This document shows positions 7,481-14,817 of a stretch of DNA of 38,147 nt, piece by piece; the stretch's first letter is position 1, and each line of letters opens with the position of its first letter. A program made the position numbers and the translations under genes. The notes below the pieces were generated by a model. It was not told where the DNA came from. It worked only from the letters and a program-made list of their open reading frames with translations, and ran no database searches. The stretch lies in NCBI GenBank assembly GCA_943354575.1, contig CALRCL010000005.1, positions 1 to 38,147 on the forward strand. The letters are read 5' to 3'. The DNA is from Patescibacteria group bacterium UBA4664 (GTDB lineage: Bacteria; Patescibacteriota; Saccharimonadia; CAILAD01; BJGX01).

Positions 7481-8001
7481 AAAATACAATTGTAGTTTGC
7501 GGAGAAATATCTGACAAAACCTACAAGCCAATAACTCTAGGCTTTCGTAAGCGTGGTATTGAGCCAAAAGTAATTAAGCTAAAAAGCCATTACTTCCCAC
7601 GAGACGAAGAGTGCTTTGAGCTTTTTTACCTAACCATGGGTATATCTTCGGCCGATATGGCTACCATCTGCCGCAACCACGGAGCTACCGACCAGCAGAT
7701 GCATGGCTACCTTCGTGATACTGAAGGCTCAAATGAGCTTGATCCATACCATTATGCTCGGCTAGCGATACTCGAGGATAATGACATCGACCTAGAAAGT
7801 GTCGGAGCAGTTGTTTTTGACCACGAGCTGGGCTGGAGCCCAAACGATATCGCAAAGTTATTTTTCGCAAAAATCGATATTTATAGTGCAACCAGCGCCA
7901 TGGCCGTAGTCATTAATAGAAAGCTAGTTTACGCTCACACCAAAGAGTTTGATATGACATACAACTTTTTTATTCGTGAGCACAATATACACCCCTTGTA
8001 A
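7477..8001 (+). CDS. Hypothetical protein, second of a tandem related pair
   Basis: The 174-residue product uses a TTG start in the TTGA overlap with the stop of the preceding gene, so it is probably translated by coupling. The N-terminus (NTIVVCGEIS ... RGIEPKVIKL) repeats the layout of its neighbour. A middle region contains CRNHGATDQQMHGY, which reads like a helix-turn-helix, and a later SVGAVVFDHELGWSPNDIAKLF block. No known enzyme motif stands out. The stop codon lies in the loop of the terminator hairpin that follows immediately. Function unknown. Confidence 0.6.
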   Translation: MKNTIVVCGEISDKTYKPITLGFRKRGIEPKVIKLKSHYFPRDEECFELFYLTMGISSADMATICRNHGATDQQMHGYLRDTEGSNELDPYHYARLAILEDNDIDLESVGAVVFDHELGWSPNDIAKLFFAKIDIYSATSAMAVVINRKLVYAHTKEFDMTYNFFIREHNIHPL

Positions 8002-8016
8002 TGAGGGGTGTTTTTT
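7989..8016 (+). terminator. Intrinsic terminator of the 7073-7477 operon
   Basis: ACACCCCT (7989-7996) pairs with AGGGGTGT (8004-8011) around a 7-nt loop that contains the upstream stop codon, followed by a T run from 8011 to 8016. Confidence 0.85.
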
Positions 8017-9190
8017 ATTTTTTGCTAGCTTTTGAGTTAGATTTGCGCTTTGGTCCGTGTGCCATGACGCTATTACCAATAGTGCCAACTAATGCACCAG
8101 AGCCGAATAGCGCGACTGCCAGGGCGACGAAGATATTAATAATCGGTACACCATAGAGACCAAGCACCACGACCGAGCCAACAAGCATGGTACGAAATGG
8201 CTTGTATTTGTGCTTGGTGAGTTTGGCGCCTACGTAATAGGCTGCTATTGGGCCACTCAGCATTAGTGACATAACCCAAGCGGTGAGTATCAATCCGCCC
8301 AGTGGAGCACCGATGATGGTAATAATCAGTAACAAGCAGAGTAGTGGGGCGACGAGCAGGTTTAGCCCGCCGAGTAGCAAGGATTTGCCGAAATGACCGC
8401 TCAGCTGTTTTTCGGTAGTGATGTAGAACCTTGGGAAGAGCAAAACAGTAAGTAATGAGACAACCAGCAGCGATACAACAAAGAGCAAGAAGCCAACTAT
8501 TAGCGCCATAAAGCCAGAGGTTGCGCTACTGCCAGAACCGGTATTGGTAGTGGCCGTTTTGGTGATTGTGCCTTGGGTTTTCGATGAGCCGTCGCGGGTT
8601 AGCTCGCTAGTACTGGTGTAATCGATTTTGCCCCTGACATCGGCTGACGAGCCGAGCTTTAGGGTACTGAAGTTGCCCGAAAGATTACGACCAATGATGC
8701 CGTCTATCGTAGCATTACTAGCATTGATATTGGCGTCTCTGGAGATGATACCGCGGGTGGTGACGTTGCTGCCAACAAGCATTACATCGCGTCTGACTCG
8801 AGCGGTAGAATCGAAAGTGATGTTTTGAGCCAGTAGTGTGATACTACCATCGACTGAGCCCGAAAGATTAAAATCTTGTGCGAAACTTATGATATCGCCG
8901 TTGATTCGCCCAGAAACTGTCATCGACTGTACGGCACAATAAACGCTGCCGTTGACACGCCCAGAAATAGTGACGTTGCCGCCAGTACAAAAAACGTCGC
9001 CGTCGACATCGCCTTGAATATCAATGGTGTCGCCACTAGTTGTCAGCGAGGAGTCGATGAGCTGGTCTTTGGCGATTATTACATTGGTGCCGGTGCGCGA
9101 TTCTTGGGCTTGAGCCGAACCAGAAAGTGTTACTACCGCTAGTACAAAAACGGCTACAAAAGAAATTAGGTACTTTATTTTTGACTTCAT
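8015..9190 (-). CDS. Exported bactofilin-like protein with C-terminal membrane domain
   Basis: The product has 391 residues. A signal peptide ends near residue 28 (SAQAQ). Residues about 35-185 are a series of short repeats of the type TISGRVNGSVY, TVSGRINGDII, NLSGSVDGSI, which is the right-handed beta-helix pattern of bactofilins / polymer-forming proteins. A Ser/Thr/Gly linker of about 35 residues follows, then at least four membrane segments (residues about 220-375) and a Lys/Ser-rich tail. Ordinary bactofilins are cytosolic, so a helix outside the membrane points to a surface scaffold. GGAGGT lies 6 nt before the ATG at 9190. Confidence 0.7.
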   Translation of the reverse strand: MKSKIKYLISFVAVFVLAVVTLSGSAQAQESRTGTNVIIAKDQLIDSSLTTSGDTIDIQGDVDGDVFCTGGNVTISGRVNGSVYCAVQSMTVSGRINGDIISFAQDFNLSGSVDGSITLLAQNITFDSTARVRRDVMLVGSNVTTRGIISRDANINASNATIDGIIGRNLSGNFSTLKLGSSADVRGKIDYTSTSELTRDGSSKTQGTITKTATTNTGSGSSATSGFMALIVGFLLFVVSLLVVSLLTVLLFPRFYITTEKQLSGHFGKSLLLGGLNLLVAPLLCLLLIITIIGAPLGGLILTAWVMSLMLSGPIAAYYVGAKLTKHKYKPFRTMLVGSVVVLGLYGVPIINIFVALAVALFGSGALVGTIGNSVMAHGPKRKSNSKASKK

Positions 9191-9225
9191 ATCATGACCT
9201 CCGTTATTTAATAGATTTGTCTCTT

Positions 9226-9253
9226 ATTATAACAGCTATGTTTTTTTTGTCTA
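9226..9253 (-). promoter_or_regulatory. Promoter of the bactofilin-like gene
   Basis: On the minus strand, TAGACA (9253-9248) and TATAAT (9231-9226) are separated by 16 bp, with transcription starting near 9219, about 30 nt before the ATG. The leader carries GGAGGT. Confidence 0.65.
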
Positions 9254-9345
9254 AACTCTTATGCTAGGTACCTAGTTTTCTAGCGGCCTTACTTGCTTAA
9301 GTTTGTTTCGTATCGTAGGCGATACATAATAATCAAATAACTTGC

Positions 9346-9351
9346 TATAAT
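9346..9351 (+). promoter_or_regulatory. -10 box of a leaderless transcript (MacB-type ABC operon)
   Basis: TATAAT ends 7 nt before the ATG at 9359, with no ribosome binding site. It is about 115 bp from the divergent promoter of the bactofilin-like gene. Confidence 0.7.
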
Positions 9352-9358
9352 AATAGCT

Positions 9359-10063
9359 ATGATAAAAGTTAATGATGTATCAAAAACCTACGGCAAGGGC
9401 GACAACCTCTTTACGGCATTGTATAAAATAAGCCTTGAGGTGCCAGAAGGTTCGACGGTGGCAATAATAGGCAAATCGGGCTCCGGCAAATCGACCCTGA
9501 TGCACATTATGAGCGGGCTCGACCACGCCTCTAGCGGCGAGGTGGTCATAGGAGGCAAGACGCTAACCGAGATGAAAGCTAAGCAGATTGATGCCTTTAG
9601 GGCCTCGGAAATGAGTTTTATATTTCAGGCATTTTTTGTAGAGGCTAATCAAACTTGTTTCCAAAATGTGATGCTGCCATTAGAGATTGCTAAATCGCCA
9701 AGAAGCCAACGCAAAAAACGAGTCGAGGCGGCCCTTAAGGCAGTTGGTCTAGAAGAAAAAGTCGATGCCTTGGCCTCGACACTCTCAGGTGGCCAAAAGC
9801 AGCGCCTAGCGATAGCCAGAGCGATTGTTAATAAGCCGAAGATTATATTTGCTGATGAGCCTACCGGCAACCTCGATAGTGCTACCGGCGAGCTAGTTAT
9901 AGATTTGCTTTTTGAGCTTAATAAAAAACTAAAGTGTACGCTGGTGGTGGTGACCCACGATGGAGAGCTAGCTGATAAGTGCGGTATTCGAATCGAAATG
10001 AAAGACGGCGAAATAATATCGGCTTCAAATTCTAAAACTAAAAAAGTGGTTAGGCGAGTATGA
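9359..10063 (+). CDS. ABC transporter ATP-binding protein (MacB/LolD type)
   Basis: The 234-residue nucleotide-binding subunit has Walker A GKSGSGKST (near residue 40), signature LSGGQKQR, Walker B IIFADEPTGNLDS and the switch histidine in VVVTHDGE. The EPTGNLDS variant is characteristic of the MacB/LolD/FtsE group, whose partners are FtsX-like permeases working by mechanotransmission. That matches the overlapping gene downstream (ATGA). Likely cargoes are peptides, lipoproteins or envelope signals, but the sequence does not say which. Confidence 0.9.
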   Translation: MIKVNDVSKTYGKGDNLFTALYKISLEVPEGSTVAIIGKSGSGKSTLMHIMSGLDHASSGEVVIGGKTLTEMKAKQIDAFRASEMSFIFQAFFVEANQTCFQNVMLPLEIAKSPRSQRKKRVEAALKAVGLEEKVDALASTLSGGQKQRLAIARAIVNKPKIIFADEPTGNLDSATGELVIDLLFELNKKLKCTLVVVTHDGELADKCGIRIEMKDGEIISASNSKTKKVVRRV

Positions 10064-11436
10064 CAACTCGCGATATCATACGGCGCTCTGGTCGAAGCCT
10101 AAAAAGTGCCAAGGGCCGAACAATACTGACCGCGCTGGCGATTGCTGTCGGTACATTTGCCCTGACTCTGACACTAGCAGCCAGCAATGGAGCAACTGCT
10201 TATGTAAATAAAATAATCAACGATAACTTTGACCCCAGTGAGCTAATAGTAGCAGCCGACCCGTCGATTTTTGGGCAGGCCAGTACATCTGGCCCTAAGG
10301 AATACGACCCGAGCTTTGGGACTGGCGTATCGAACTCCGGTGCCACCACGCAGATAAGGAAGATTACCCAGGCCGATATCGATACCATTGCTAAGGTTGA
10401 TGGTGTGGCATCGGTCCGTGAGGATATCACCGTCAACGCCCGATACATCACCAGAGAAGGCCAAAAAAAGTATGTCACTACCATTGCATCCTATAACCCA
10501 GCTCAAAAACCAGATTTGCTCGCGGGCGGATTGGGAGCTGACTTTAATGGCGCCAAGCTTATTTTGCCAGAAGGCTTTTTGCAATCGTTGGGCTTTAGTA
10601 GTGCCGAGAATGCCATTGGGAAATCGGTGGTTGTCTCGATTCCTAAAAACTTCTCACCCGATCAGCTCAGAGCTCAACTAATGGCCGGATCATTTGCCCA
10701 AACGCCGGAACAACTCGCAAAATCGATTCAGGATAACGCCGATAACGTTGTTTTCACCGTGGCGGCGGTCTCTAAAAAACCAGCTACATCACGCCCCGGT
10801 ACTGAGCTGTATGTATATACCTCGCTCGACGAAGCTCGCGTGCTCAACGATATATCAACTAGCGGCAGTACTGATTTCCGTAAATATAACACGGTATTCG
10901 TGAAGGTCACGGACGGCAATAAGGCTAGCAACCTCGACGCCGCTGCCGGCAAAATCCGTGATCTCGGCTTCCAGGTGCGAACCGTCAAAGAAACCCAAGA
11001 GTTTCTGACAAATATCATAGGTGTACTTCGTGGCATAGTGGCGGGCTTTGGGCTGATTGCAATTATTGCCTCAGTCTTTGGGATTATCAACACCATGTAT
11101 ATTTCGGTACTCCAAAGGACGCGCGAGATTGGTCTCATGAAAGCTCTAGGTATGCGGCGACGCGATATTGGACGACTCTTTAGGTTCGAAGCCGCCTGGA
11201 TTGGCTTTTTGGGTGGTGCCATCGGCTCGATCTCGGCAGTGGTTTTGGGGATTGCATTAAACCCCTGGATCACTAAGCAGCTTAATTTGAGCGCCGGGAC
11301 GAAGCTCTTGATATTTGTGCCTCTGCAGATTTTTACGTTAATTGCGATATTGATGGCAATATCAATAATGGCTGGATGGCTGCCATCGCGTAAGGCCGCC
11401 AAGCTCGACCCAATTGAAGCACTAAGGGTCGAATAA
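10060..11436 (+). CDS. FtsX/MacB-family ABC permease
   Basis: The 458-residue product overlaps the ATPase gene by 4 nt, indicating translational coupling. It has one N-terminal membrane helix (residues about 20-45), a large extracytoplasmic domain (about 45-320, the MacB periplasmic core), then three C-terminal helices of the FtsX domain (VAGFGLIAIIASVFGIINTMY; the segment after the RTREIGLMKALGMRRRDI loop; and the last one near 430). It ends in LDPIEALRVE, a tail typical of the family. Only one permease gene is present, so the transporter is probably a homodimer of this subunit with two ATPases. No outer-membrane partner is present, as expected for a monoderm. Confidence 0.9.
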   Translation: MTTRDIIRRSGRSLKSAKGRTILTALAIAVGTFALTLTLAASNGATAYVNKIINDNFDPSELIVAADPSIFGQASTSGPKEYDPSFGTGVSNSGATTQIRKITQADIDTIAKVDGVASVREDITVNARYITREGQKKYVTTIASYNPAQKPDLLAGGLGADFNGAKLILPEGFLQSLGFSSAENAIGKSVVVSIPKNFSPDQLRAQLMAGSFAQTPEQLAKSIQDNADNVVFTVAAVSKKPATSRPGTELYVYTSLDEARVLNDISTSGSTDFRKYNTVFVKVTDGNKASNLDAAAGKIRDLGFQVRTVKETQEFLTNIIGVLRGIVAGFGLIAIIASVFGIINTMYISVLQRTREIGLMKALGMRRRDIGRLFRFEAAWIGFLGGAIGSISAVVLGIALNPWITKQLNLSAGTKLLIFVPLQIFTLIAILMAISIMAGWLPSRKAAKLDPIEALRVE

Positions 11437-11509
11437 AAATTTTATCGGCTTTACTTGCTTTAGGTGGCTCTATGGCTATAAAACCTTTTTCGATATAAAA
11501 TAAATACTT

Positions 11510-11566
11510 ATGAAATACGCATTTGAACTAAAAAACTTTAAAACAAATATGGTCAATAATGTCTAG
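11510..11566 (+). pseudogene. Vestigial copy of the 5' end of the DrrA-type ABC gene (18-codon remnant)
   Basis: An ORF starting MKYAFELKNFK almost exactly repeats the start of the ATPase gene at 12413 (MKYAFELKNVK). About 38 of the first 43 bases match, and similarity is lost after roughly codon 14. The frame ends at TAG (11564-11566), overlapping the start of the next gene by 8 nt. A TATAAA (11494-11499) lies 10 nt upstream, the same distance as the -10 box at 12397 has from the real gene, so the promoter seems to have been copied too. It may be inert or may act as a leader ORF for the gene at 11559. Confidence 0.6.
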
Positions 11567-12173
11567 CAAAAGCACTGAGAGTAAAAATCCGTCGATAAAA
11601 TCCGGACCCCTAAGTCGTGCGTCACGGTTTTTCTACACGAAGTCAAACCTGGTCACCGCGCTGCTGGCCACCTCCGTCTTTGCCGGCTACCTTGTCTTTT
11701 TACTAATGGGACAGGGCAAGGCTTTTGAAGTTGCCAACAGCAGTGTCAGATCACTAGGTACTTCTTTGGGCTTTGGCCAGGCAGAGATCCTTGCCTTCCT
11801 TGCAGAACGTTCTAATCAGCAGATTAATGCCTACATTAGCTTCAATCTGGTTTGGGACTCTCTATTTGGTTTGATCTACGGAGTGATGTATGTGTTCTGG
11901 GTATCGTTATTGTTTAAACCATATTCGCAAAAGTTTGGGGTTTTGAATCTGCTACCATTTGGTCAAGTTGTATTTGATTGGTTGGAGAACTTTGGCTTAG
12001 CTACACTGTCAAAGCAGTACCTTGCAGACGGCACGATTTCTTCGACGACCGCTCAATTTGCCTCAACTTCCTCAACTATTAAGTGGGCATTTTCCCTACT
12101 GGTCTATGGAGTGATATTGGTTGGCATTGTCATCCGAATAGTAGGGGCACTGAAGAGGCGGAGCCAGCACTAG
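11559..12173 (+). CDS. Hypothetical four-helix membrane protein
   Basis: The 204-residue product begins with a Ser/Lys-rich cytoplasmic stretch of about 35 residues, followed by four hydrophobic segments near residues 38-58, 95-125, 130-150 and 175-198. A short region between the first two (SNQQINAYISFNLVWDS) is polar. I do not recognise the family. It sits between the vestigial and the intact copies of the ABC ATPase 5' end, which suggests it arrived by, or was stranded by, a duplication or insertion. No ribosome binding site precedes its ATG; translation may depend on the 8-nt overlap with the remnant ORF. Confidence 0.65.
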   Translation: MSSKSTESKNPSIKSGPLSRASRFFYTKSNLVTALLATSVFAGYLVFLLMGQGKAFEVANSSVRSLGTSLGFGQAEILAFLAERSNQQINAYISFNLVWDSLFGLIYGVMYVFWVSLLFKPYSQKFGVLNLLPFGQVVFDWLENFGLATLSKQYLADGTISSTTAQFASTSSTIKWAFSLLVYGVILVGIVIRIVGALKRRSQH

Positions 12174-12396
12174 AACCGAATTGGAACAGAGCAAGAGCCA
12201 CTTTATTGGCTGTAAGTTTTGATGGTACAAGTATTAAGCAGTAGGGCAATATAAGCAAAGGTGCTGAAATTATTGGACGAAGCTAGCGAGACAAAGATTC
12301 ATACATAGAAATCTGCGTAATTATATAAAAACTAAAATAAATCAACAGTAATAATTGTTATGCATAAGCTCTCTGGTACGAATGACGACTAAATAG

Positions 12397-12402
12397 TATA
12401 AT
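12397..12402 (+). promoter_or_regulatory. -10 box of the DrrAB-type ABC operon
   Basis: TATAAT ends 10 nt before the ATG at 12413. The leader would be only a few nucleotides long, with no ribosome binding site. Confidence 0.6.
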
Positions 12403-12412
12403 TATAAATAAT

Positions 12413-13387
12413 ATGAAATACGCATTCGAACTAAAAAACGTTAAAAAACATTATGGCAAAGTAGTTGCCCTAGACGGCGTGACTCTGCGCGCCGAAGAAG
12501 GCAAGGTCTATGGAATGCTAGGCCCCAACGGTGCTGGCAAAACAACAATCGTAAAAATACTCAGTACTCTGATTGAGCCCGACAAAGGGGTTGCGACAGT
12601 GGCCGGTATAGATATTAGCCTAGACCCAACTAGTGTTCGAAAGACAATCGGACTGGCCGGGCAGTTTGCAGCCATCGACGAATTTTTAACTGGGCGCGAA
12701 AATATATACATGGTGGGGCTTTTGTACGGCCTGAAAGCCAAGGAATCAAAAACGCGCACCACAGATATTTTGGAGCGGCTTAACCTAACGGACGCGGCCG
12801 ATCGTCAGGTCAAGACCTACTCGGGCGGAATGCGTCGGCGCCTAGACCTTGGGGCTAGTTTAGTGGGGCACCCTAAGATTTTATTCCTAGACGAGCCGAC
12901 CACCGGCCTAGACCCTCGCACCCGTAAAGAACTCTGGGAGATTATTCGCGACCTAGCAAAAGATGGTACTAGCATCCTATTAACAACCCAGTACCTAGAA
13001 GAGGCCGATGAGCTGGCCGATAAGATTGCCGTGATTGATTATGGCAAGGTAATAGCCGAAGGCACTAGCGCGCAGCTAAAAGCCAAACTCGGCGGCGACA
13101 TGGTGGAGTTTGAAATGACCAACGAGGCTGATTACCGCAAGGCACTGGAAGCCACCAAAGGTATCAGCAAGGGCATTAAGGGTGATGACTTTGAGCTAAC
13201 TATTAAGATACCCGTCAAGCATAGTGCGACTGATTTATTGAAAATTACTCAAATTGTAGACCGAGCTGGCGTTAAACCACAAAATATTTCATTACACAAA
13301 CCAACTCTCGATGATGTTTTCTTGGCAATCACTGGCAAAAAACCAAAGCACCAGCTTCCTAAAAAGCCTAAAGGGGGGAAGCAATAA
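12413..13387 (+). CDS. DrrA-type ABC transporter ATP-binding protein
   Basis: The product has 324 residues. The nucleotide-binding domain has Walker A GPNGAGKTT, signature YSGGMRRRL, Walker B ILFLDEPTTGLD and a T-for-H change at the switch position (ILLTTQYL), common in this subfamily. Residues about 225-310 form the extra C-terminal domain (DUF4162-like) seen in DrrA and related drug or polysaccharide exporters. The stop overlaps the start of the permease gene (TAATG). With the permease it should form an ABC-2 exporter, probably for a hydrophobic compound or a drug. Confidence 0.9.
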   Translation: MKYAFELKNVKKHYGKVVALDGVTLRAEEGKVYGMLGPNGAGKTTIVKILSTLIEPDKGVATVAGIDISLDPTSVRKTIGLAGQFAAIDEFLTGRENIYMVGLLYGLKAKESKTRTTDILERLNLTDAADRQVKTYSGGMRRRLDLGASLVGHPKILFLDEPTTGLDPRTRKELWEIIRDLAKDGTSILLTTQYLEEADELADKIAVIDYGKVIAEGTSAQLKAKLGGDMVEFEMTNEADYRKALEATKGISKGIKGDDFELTIKIPVKHSATDLLKITQIVDRAGVKPQNISLHKPTLDDVFLAITGKKPKHQLPKKPKGGKQ

Positions 13388-14163
13388 TGACAACAGTACT
13401 AGCGGGCTTCAGGGACGGATGGATTGTAACAAGGCGTAATCTCTTACGCTATATGCGATTGCCGCAGCTAGTGGTGATTTCGTCGATACAGCCAATAATG
13501 TTCTTGACGCTGTTTAATTTTGTATTTGGTGGTGCCATTGGTGCGACTGTAGCTGGTAGTGGCCCTTATATCAATTACCTCTTGCCAGGAATTTTGGTGC
13601 AGACTATTTTATTTGGATCACTGCAAACTGGTGTTGGGCTATCACGCGACCTAAATGCCGGTATTATAGATAGATTTCGCAGCTTACCGATGAGTCGCAG
13701 CGCAGTACTGACTGGCAGGACATCGGCCGATATTATTCGTAGCTCGCTAGTCGCAATGATACTTCTAGGTATGGGCTATGTGTATGGTTTTAGATTCCAA
13801 AATGGTGCGGGCGACGCAGTCATGATGATTGCCCTAATACTAGCCTTTGGGTACGCTTTTTCATGGATTGCGGCCTTTGTGGGGCTGGCAGTAAAAGACG
13901 AAGAAACCGCTCAGCTAGCAGGATTTTTATTTATATTCCCGCTAACATTTGCTAGTGCTACCTTTGTACCTACCGCTACAATGCCGCACTGGCTACAAGT
14001 TTTTGCCAATAACCAGCCAGTTACTTTTGCAGTCACGGCAGCAAGGCATTTTGCCCTCGGCACACCTTCGGGCGGAGCAGAGTGGAAATTGCTCGCCTGG
14101 ATAGTAGGTATCCTCTTGGTATTTATTCCGCTTTCGATATACTCATATAAAAAACGCAGCTAG
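13387..14163 (+). CDS. DrrB-type ABC-2 transporter permease
   Basis: This 258-residue membrane protein has about six hydrophobic segments. The N-terminal amphipathic region (TRRNLLRYMRLPQLVV) is followed by a membrane segment with QPIMFLTLFNFVFGGA. The ABC-2 coupling motif region DLNAGIIDRFRSLPMSRSAVL is present, and the last third has the FPLTFASATFVPTATMP signature common to DrrB and related permeases. It is translationally coupled to the ATPase. Substrate unknown. Confidence 0.9.
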   Translation: MTTVLAGFRDGWIVTRRNLLRYMRLPQLVVISSIQPIMFLTLFNFVFGGAIGATVAGSGPYINYLLPGILVQTILFGSLQTGVGLSRDLNAGIIDRFRSLPMSRSAVLTGRTSADIIRSSLVAMILLGMGYVYGFRFQNGAGDAVMMIALILAFGYAFSWIAAFVGLAVKDEETAQLAGFLFIFPLTFASATFVPTATMPHWLQVFANNQPVTFAVTAARHFALGTPSGGAEWKLLAWIVGILLVFIPLSIYSYKKRS

Positions 14164-14255
14164 CTCTTTGGCTGACCAGCGACAGAGCGTAAAGCACTGC
14201 TGTATATCAGTAGCTGTGTTGTTGGCTTAATTGCTTCTTGTGCCTTGATTTAGTA

Positions 14256-14284
14256 TTGATTTATAGATGATTTTATGTTATTCT
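14256..14284 (+). promoter_or_regulatory. Possible weak promoter of the microprotein locus
   Basis: TTGATT (14256-14261) and TATTCT (14279-14284) are 17 bp apart; each matches consensus at four of six positions. Transcription would start near 14291, about 24 nt before the first microprotein start. The 151 nt between the permease stop and this gene hold no other clear signal. Confidence 0.35.
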
Positions 14285-14314
14285 AAGCGCCAGTACCTAC
14301 AAAGGAGGCTTCAG

Positions 14315-14425
14315 ATGAAGCTCAAAAGTAAAATTGCCTTGTTTGTCGCGGGGCTTTTGGTCGGATGGGCTTTGGCCCCCCGACTCAATAGCGCGGCAAG
14401 CCTTCTTGCAGAGGAGCTCATGTGA
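14315..14425 (+). CDS. 36-residue membrane microprotein
   Basis: The ATG lies 7 nt after a strong AAAGGAGG, one of the best ribosome binding sites in the window. The peptide has a basic N-terminus (MKLKSK), one hydrophobic helix (IALFVAGLLVGWALA) and a short polar tail. Its last codon and stop (ATGTGA) overlap the GTG of the next microprotein. The good initiation signal and tandem arrangement support a real gene. It could be a small membrane regulator, a subunit of the ABC exporter upstream, or a toxin-like peptide; nothing in the sequence decides among these. Confidence 0.6.
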   Translation: MKLKSKIALFVAGLLVGWALAPRLNSAASLLAEELM

Positions 14426-14514
14426 AGCTCTTTCGCAAATACAAATTCAGCTCGGGACTAACTATCGCTACACTACTAGCGGTAGTGGGTATCTGGATCA
14501 TCAAGAAGAAATAA
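14422..14514 (+). CDS. 30-residue membrane microprotein, translationally coupled
   Basis: The GTG start overlaps the preceding stop in GTGA, and GAGGAG lies 5 nt upstream. The peptide has a basic head (KLFRKYKF), one hydrophobic helix (LTIATLLAVVGIWII) and ends in three lysines. A single helix with both ends basic is common among small membrane peptides, including type I toxins, but no antitoxin has been shown. It is followed by the hairpin-rich region ending at 14735. Confidence 0.55.
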   Translation: MKLFRKYKFSSGLTIATLLAVVGIWIIKKK

Positions 14515-14530
14515 AATTGATGAAGCCAGT

Positions 14531-14705
14531 ACCACTGCAGGAGTGGTAATTGCTACCTTTGAGGTAGCAATGGAATACTCGTACTACGACTGTGGCTTAC
14601 AGAGCCCCAGCAGAACGATACGAGACGGGTTTGAAAACCCCAAAAAGGCAGACAGCAGGCAAGCTGTAGTGGGCTTTATGATGTCATTTAGCTTGTAGTG
14701 CAATG
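14531..14705 (+). ncRNA. Hairpin-rich 3' region, possible structured RNA
   Basis: Between the second microprotein and the terminator there is no good ORF but a series of inverted repeats: ACCACT/AGTGGT (14531-14547), a perfect 10-bp ATTGCTACCT/AGGTAGCAAT with a TTG loop (14549-14571), GGCT/AGCC near 14592, GGGTT/AACCC near 14637 and ACAGC/GCTGT near 14660. This may be a 3' UTR that stabilises the microprotein mRNA, or a processed small RNA. I found no match to SRP RNA, 6S, tmRNA or RNase P landmarks. Confidence 0.4.
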
Positions 14706-14740
14706 GTGCCCTAGTCTTATTTTAGACTAGGGCACATTTT
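14706..14740 (+). terminator. Strong intrinsic terminator of the microprotein locus
   Basis: A perfect 12-bp stem GTGCCCTAGTCT (14706-14717) / AGACTAGGGCAC (14724-14735) with a 6-nt loop is followed by ATTTTATTATT. The rest of the gap up to 14817 is AT-rich and shows nothing else clear. Confidence 0.85.
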
Positions 14741-14817
14741 ATTATTGAAATATTTTTGTAGCAATAAAGTTAGTGTATTGTTATTTGTTAAATTATAAGT
14801 ATGTTCCGTTTGCTGAT

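Noticed and set aside
10728-11402. 224-codon open frame antisense to the FtsX-like permease
   Set aside because: It is a shadow frame with no ribosome binding site and low-complexity composition; the sense frame has clear domains.
14334-14549. 71-codon open frame on the plus strand
   Set aside because: It is out of frame with the two microproteins, which have proper ribosome binding sites and overlapping start/stop signals; this frame has neither.
14633-14652. T-arm-like GGGTTTGAAAACCCC suggesting a tRNA
   Set aside because: The stem does not form five pairs around a seven-base loop, and no acceptor stem, D arm or anticodon arm fits.
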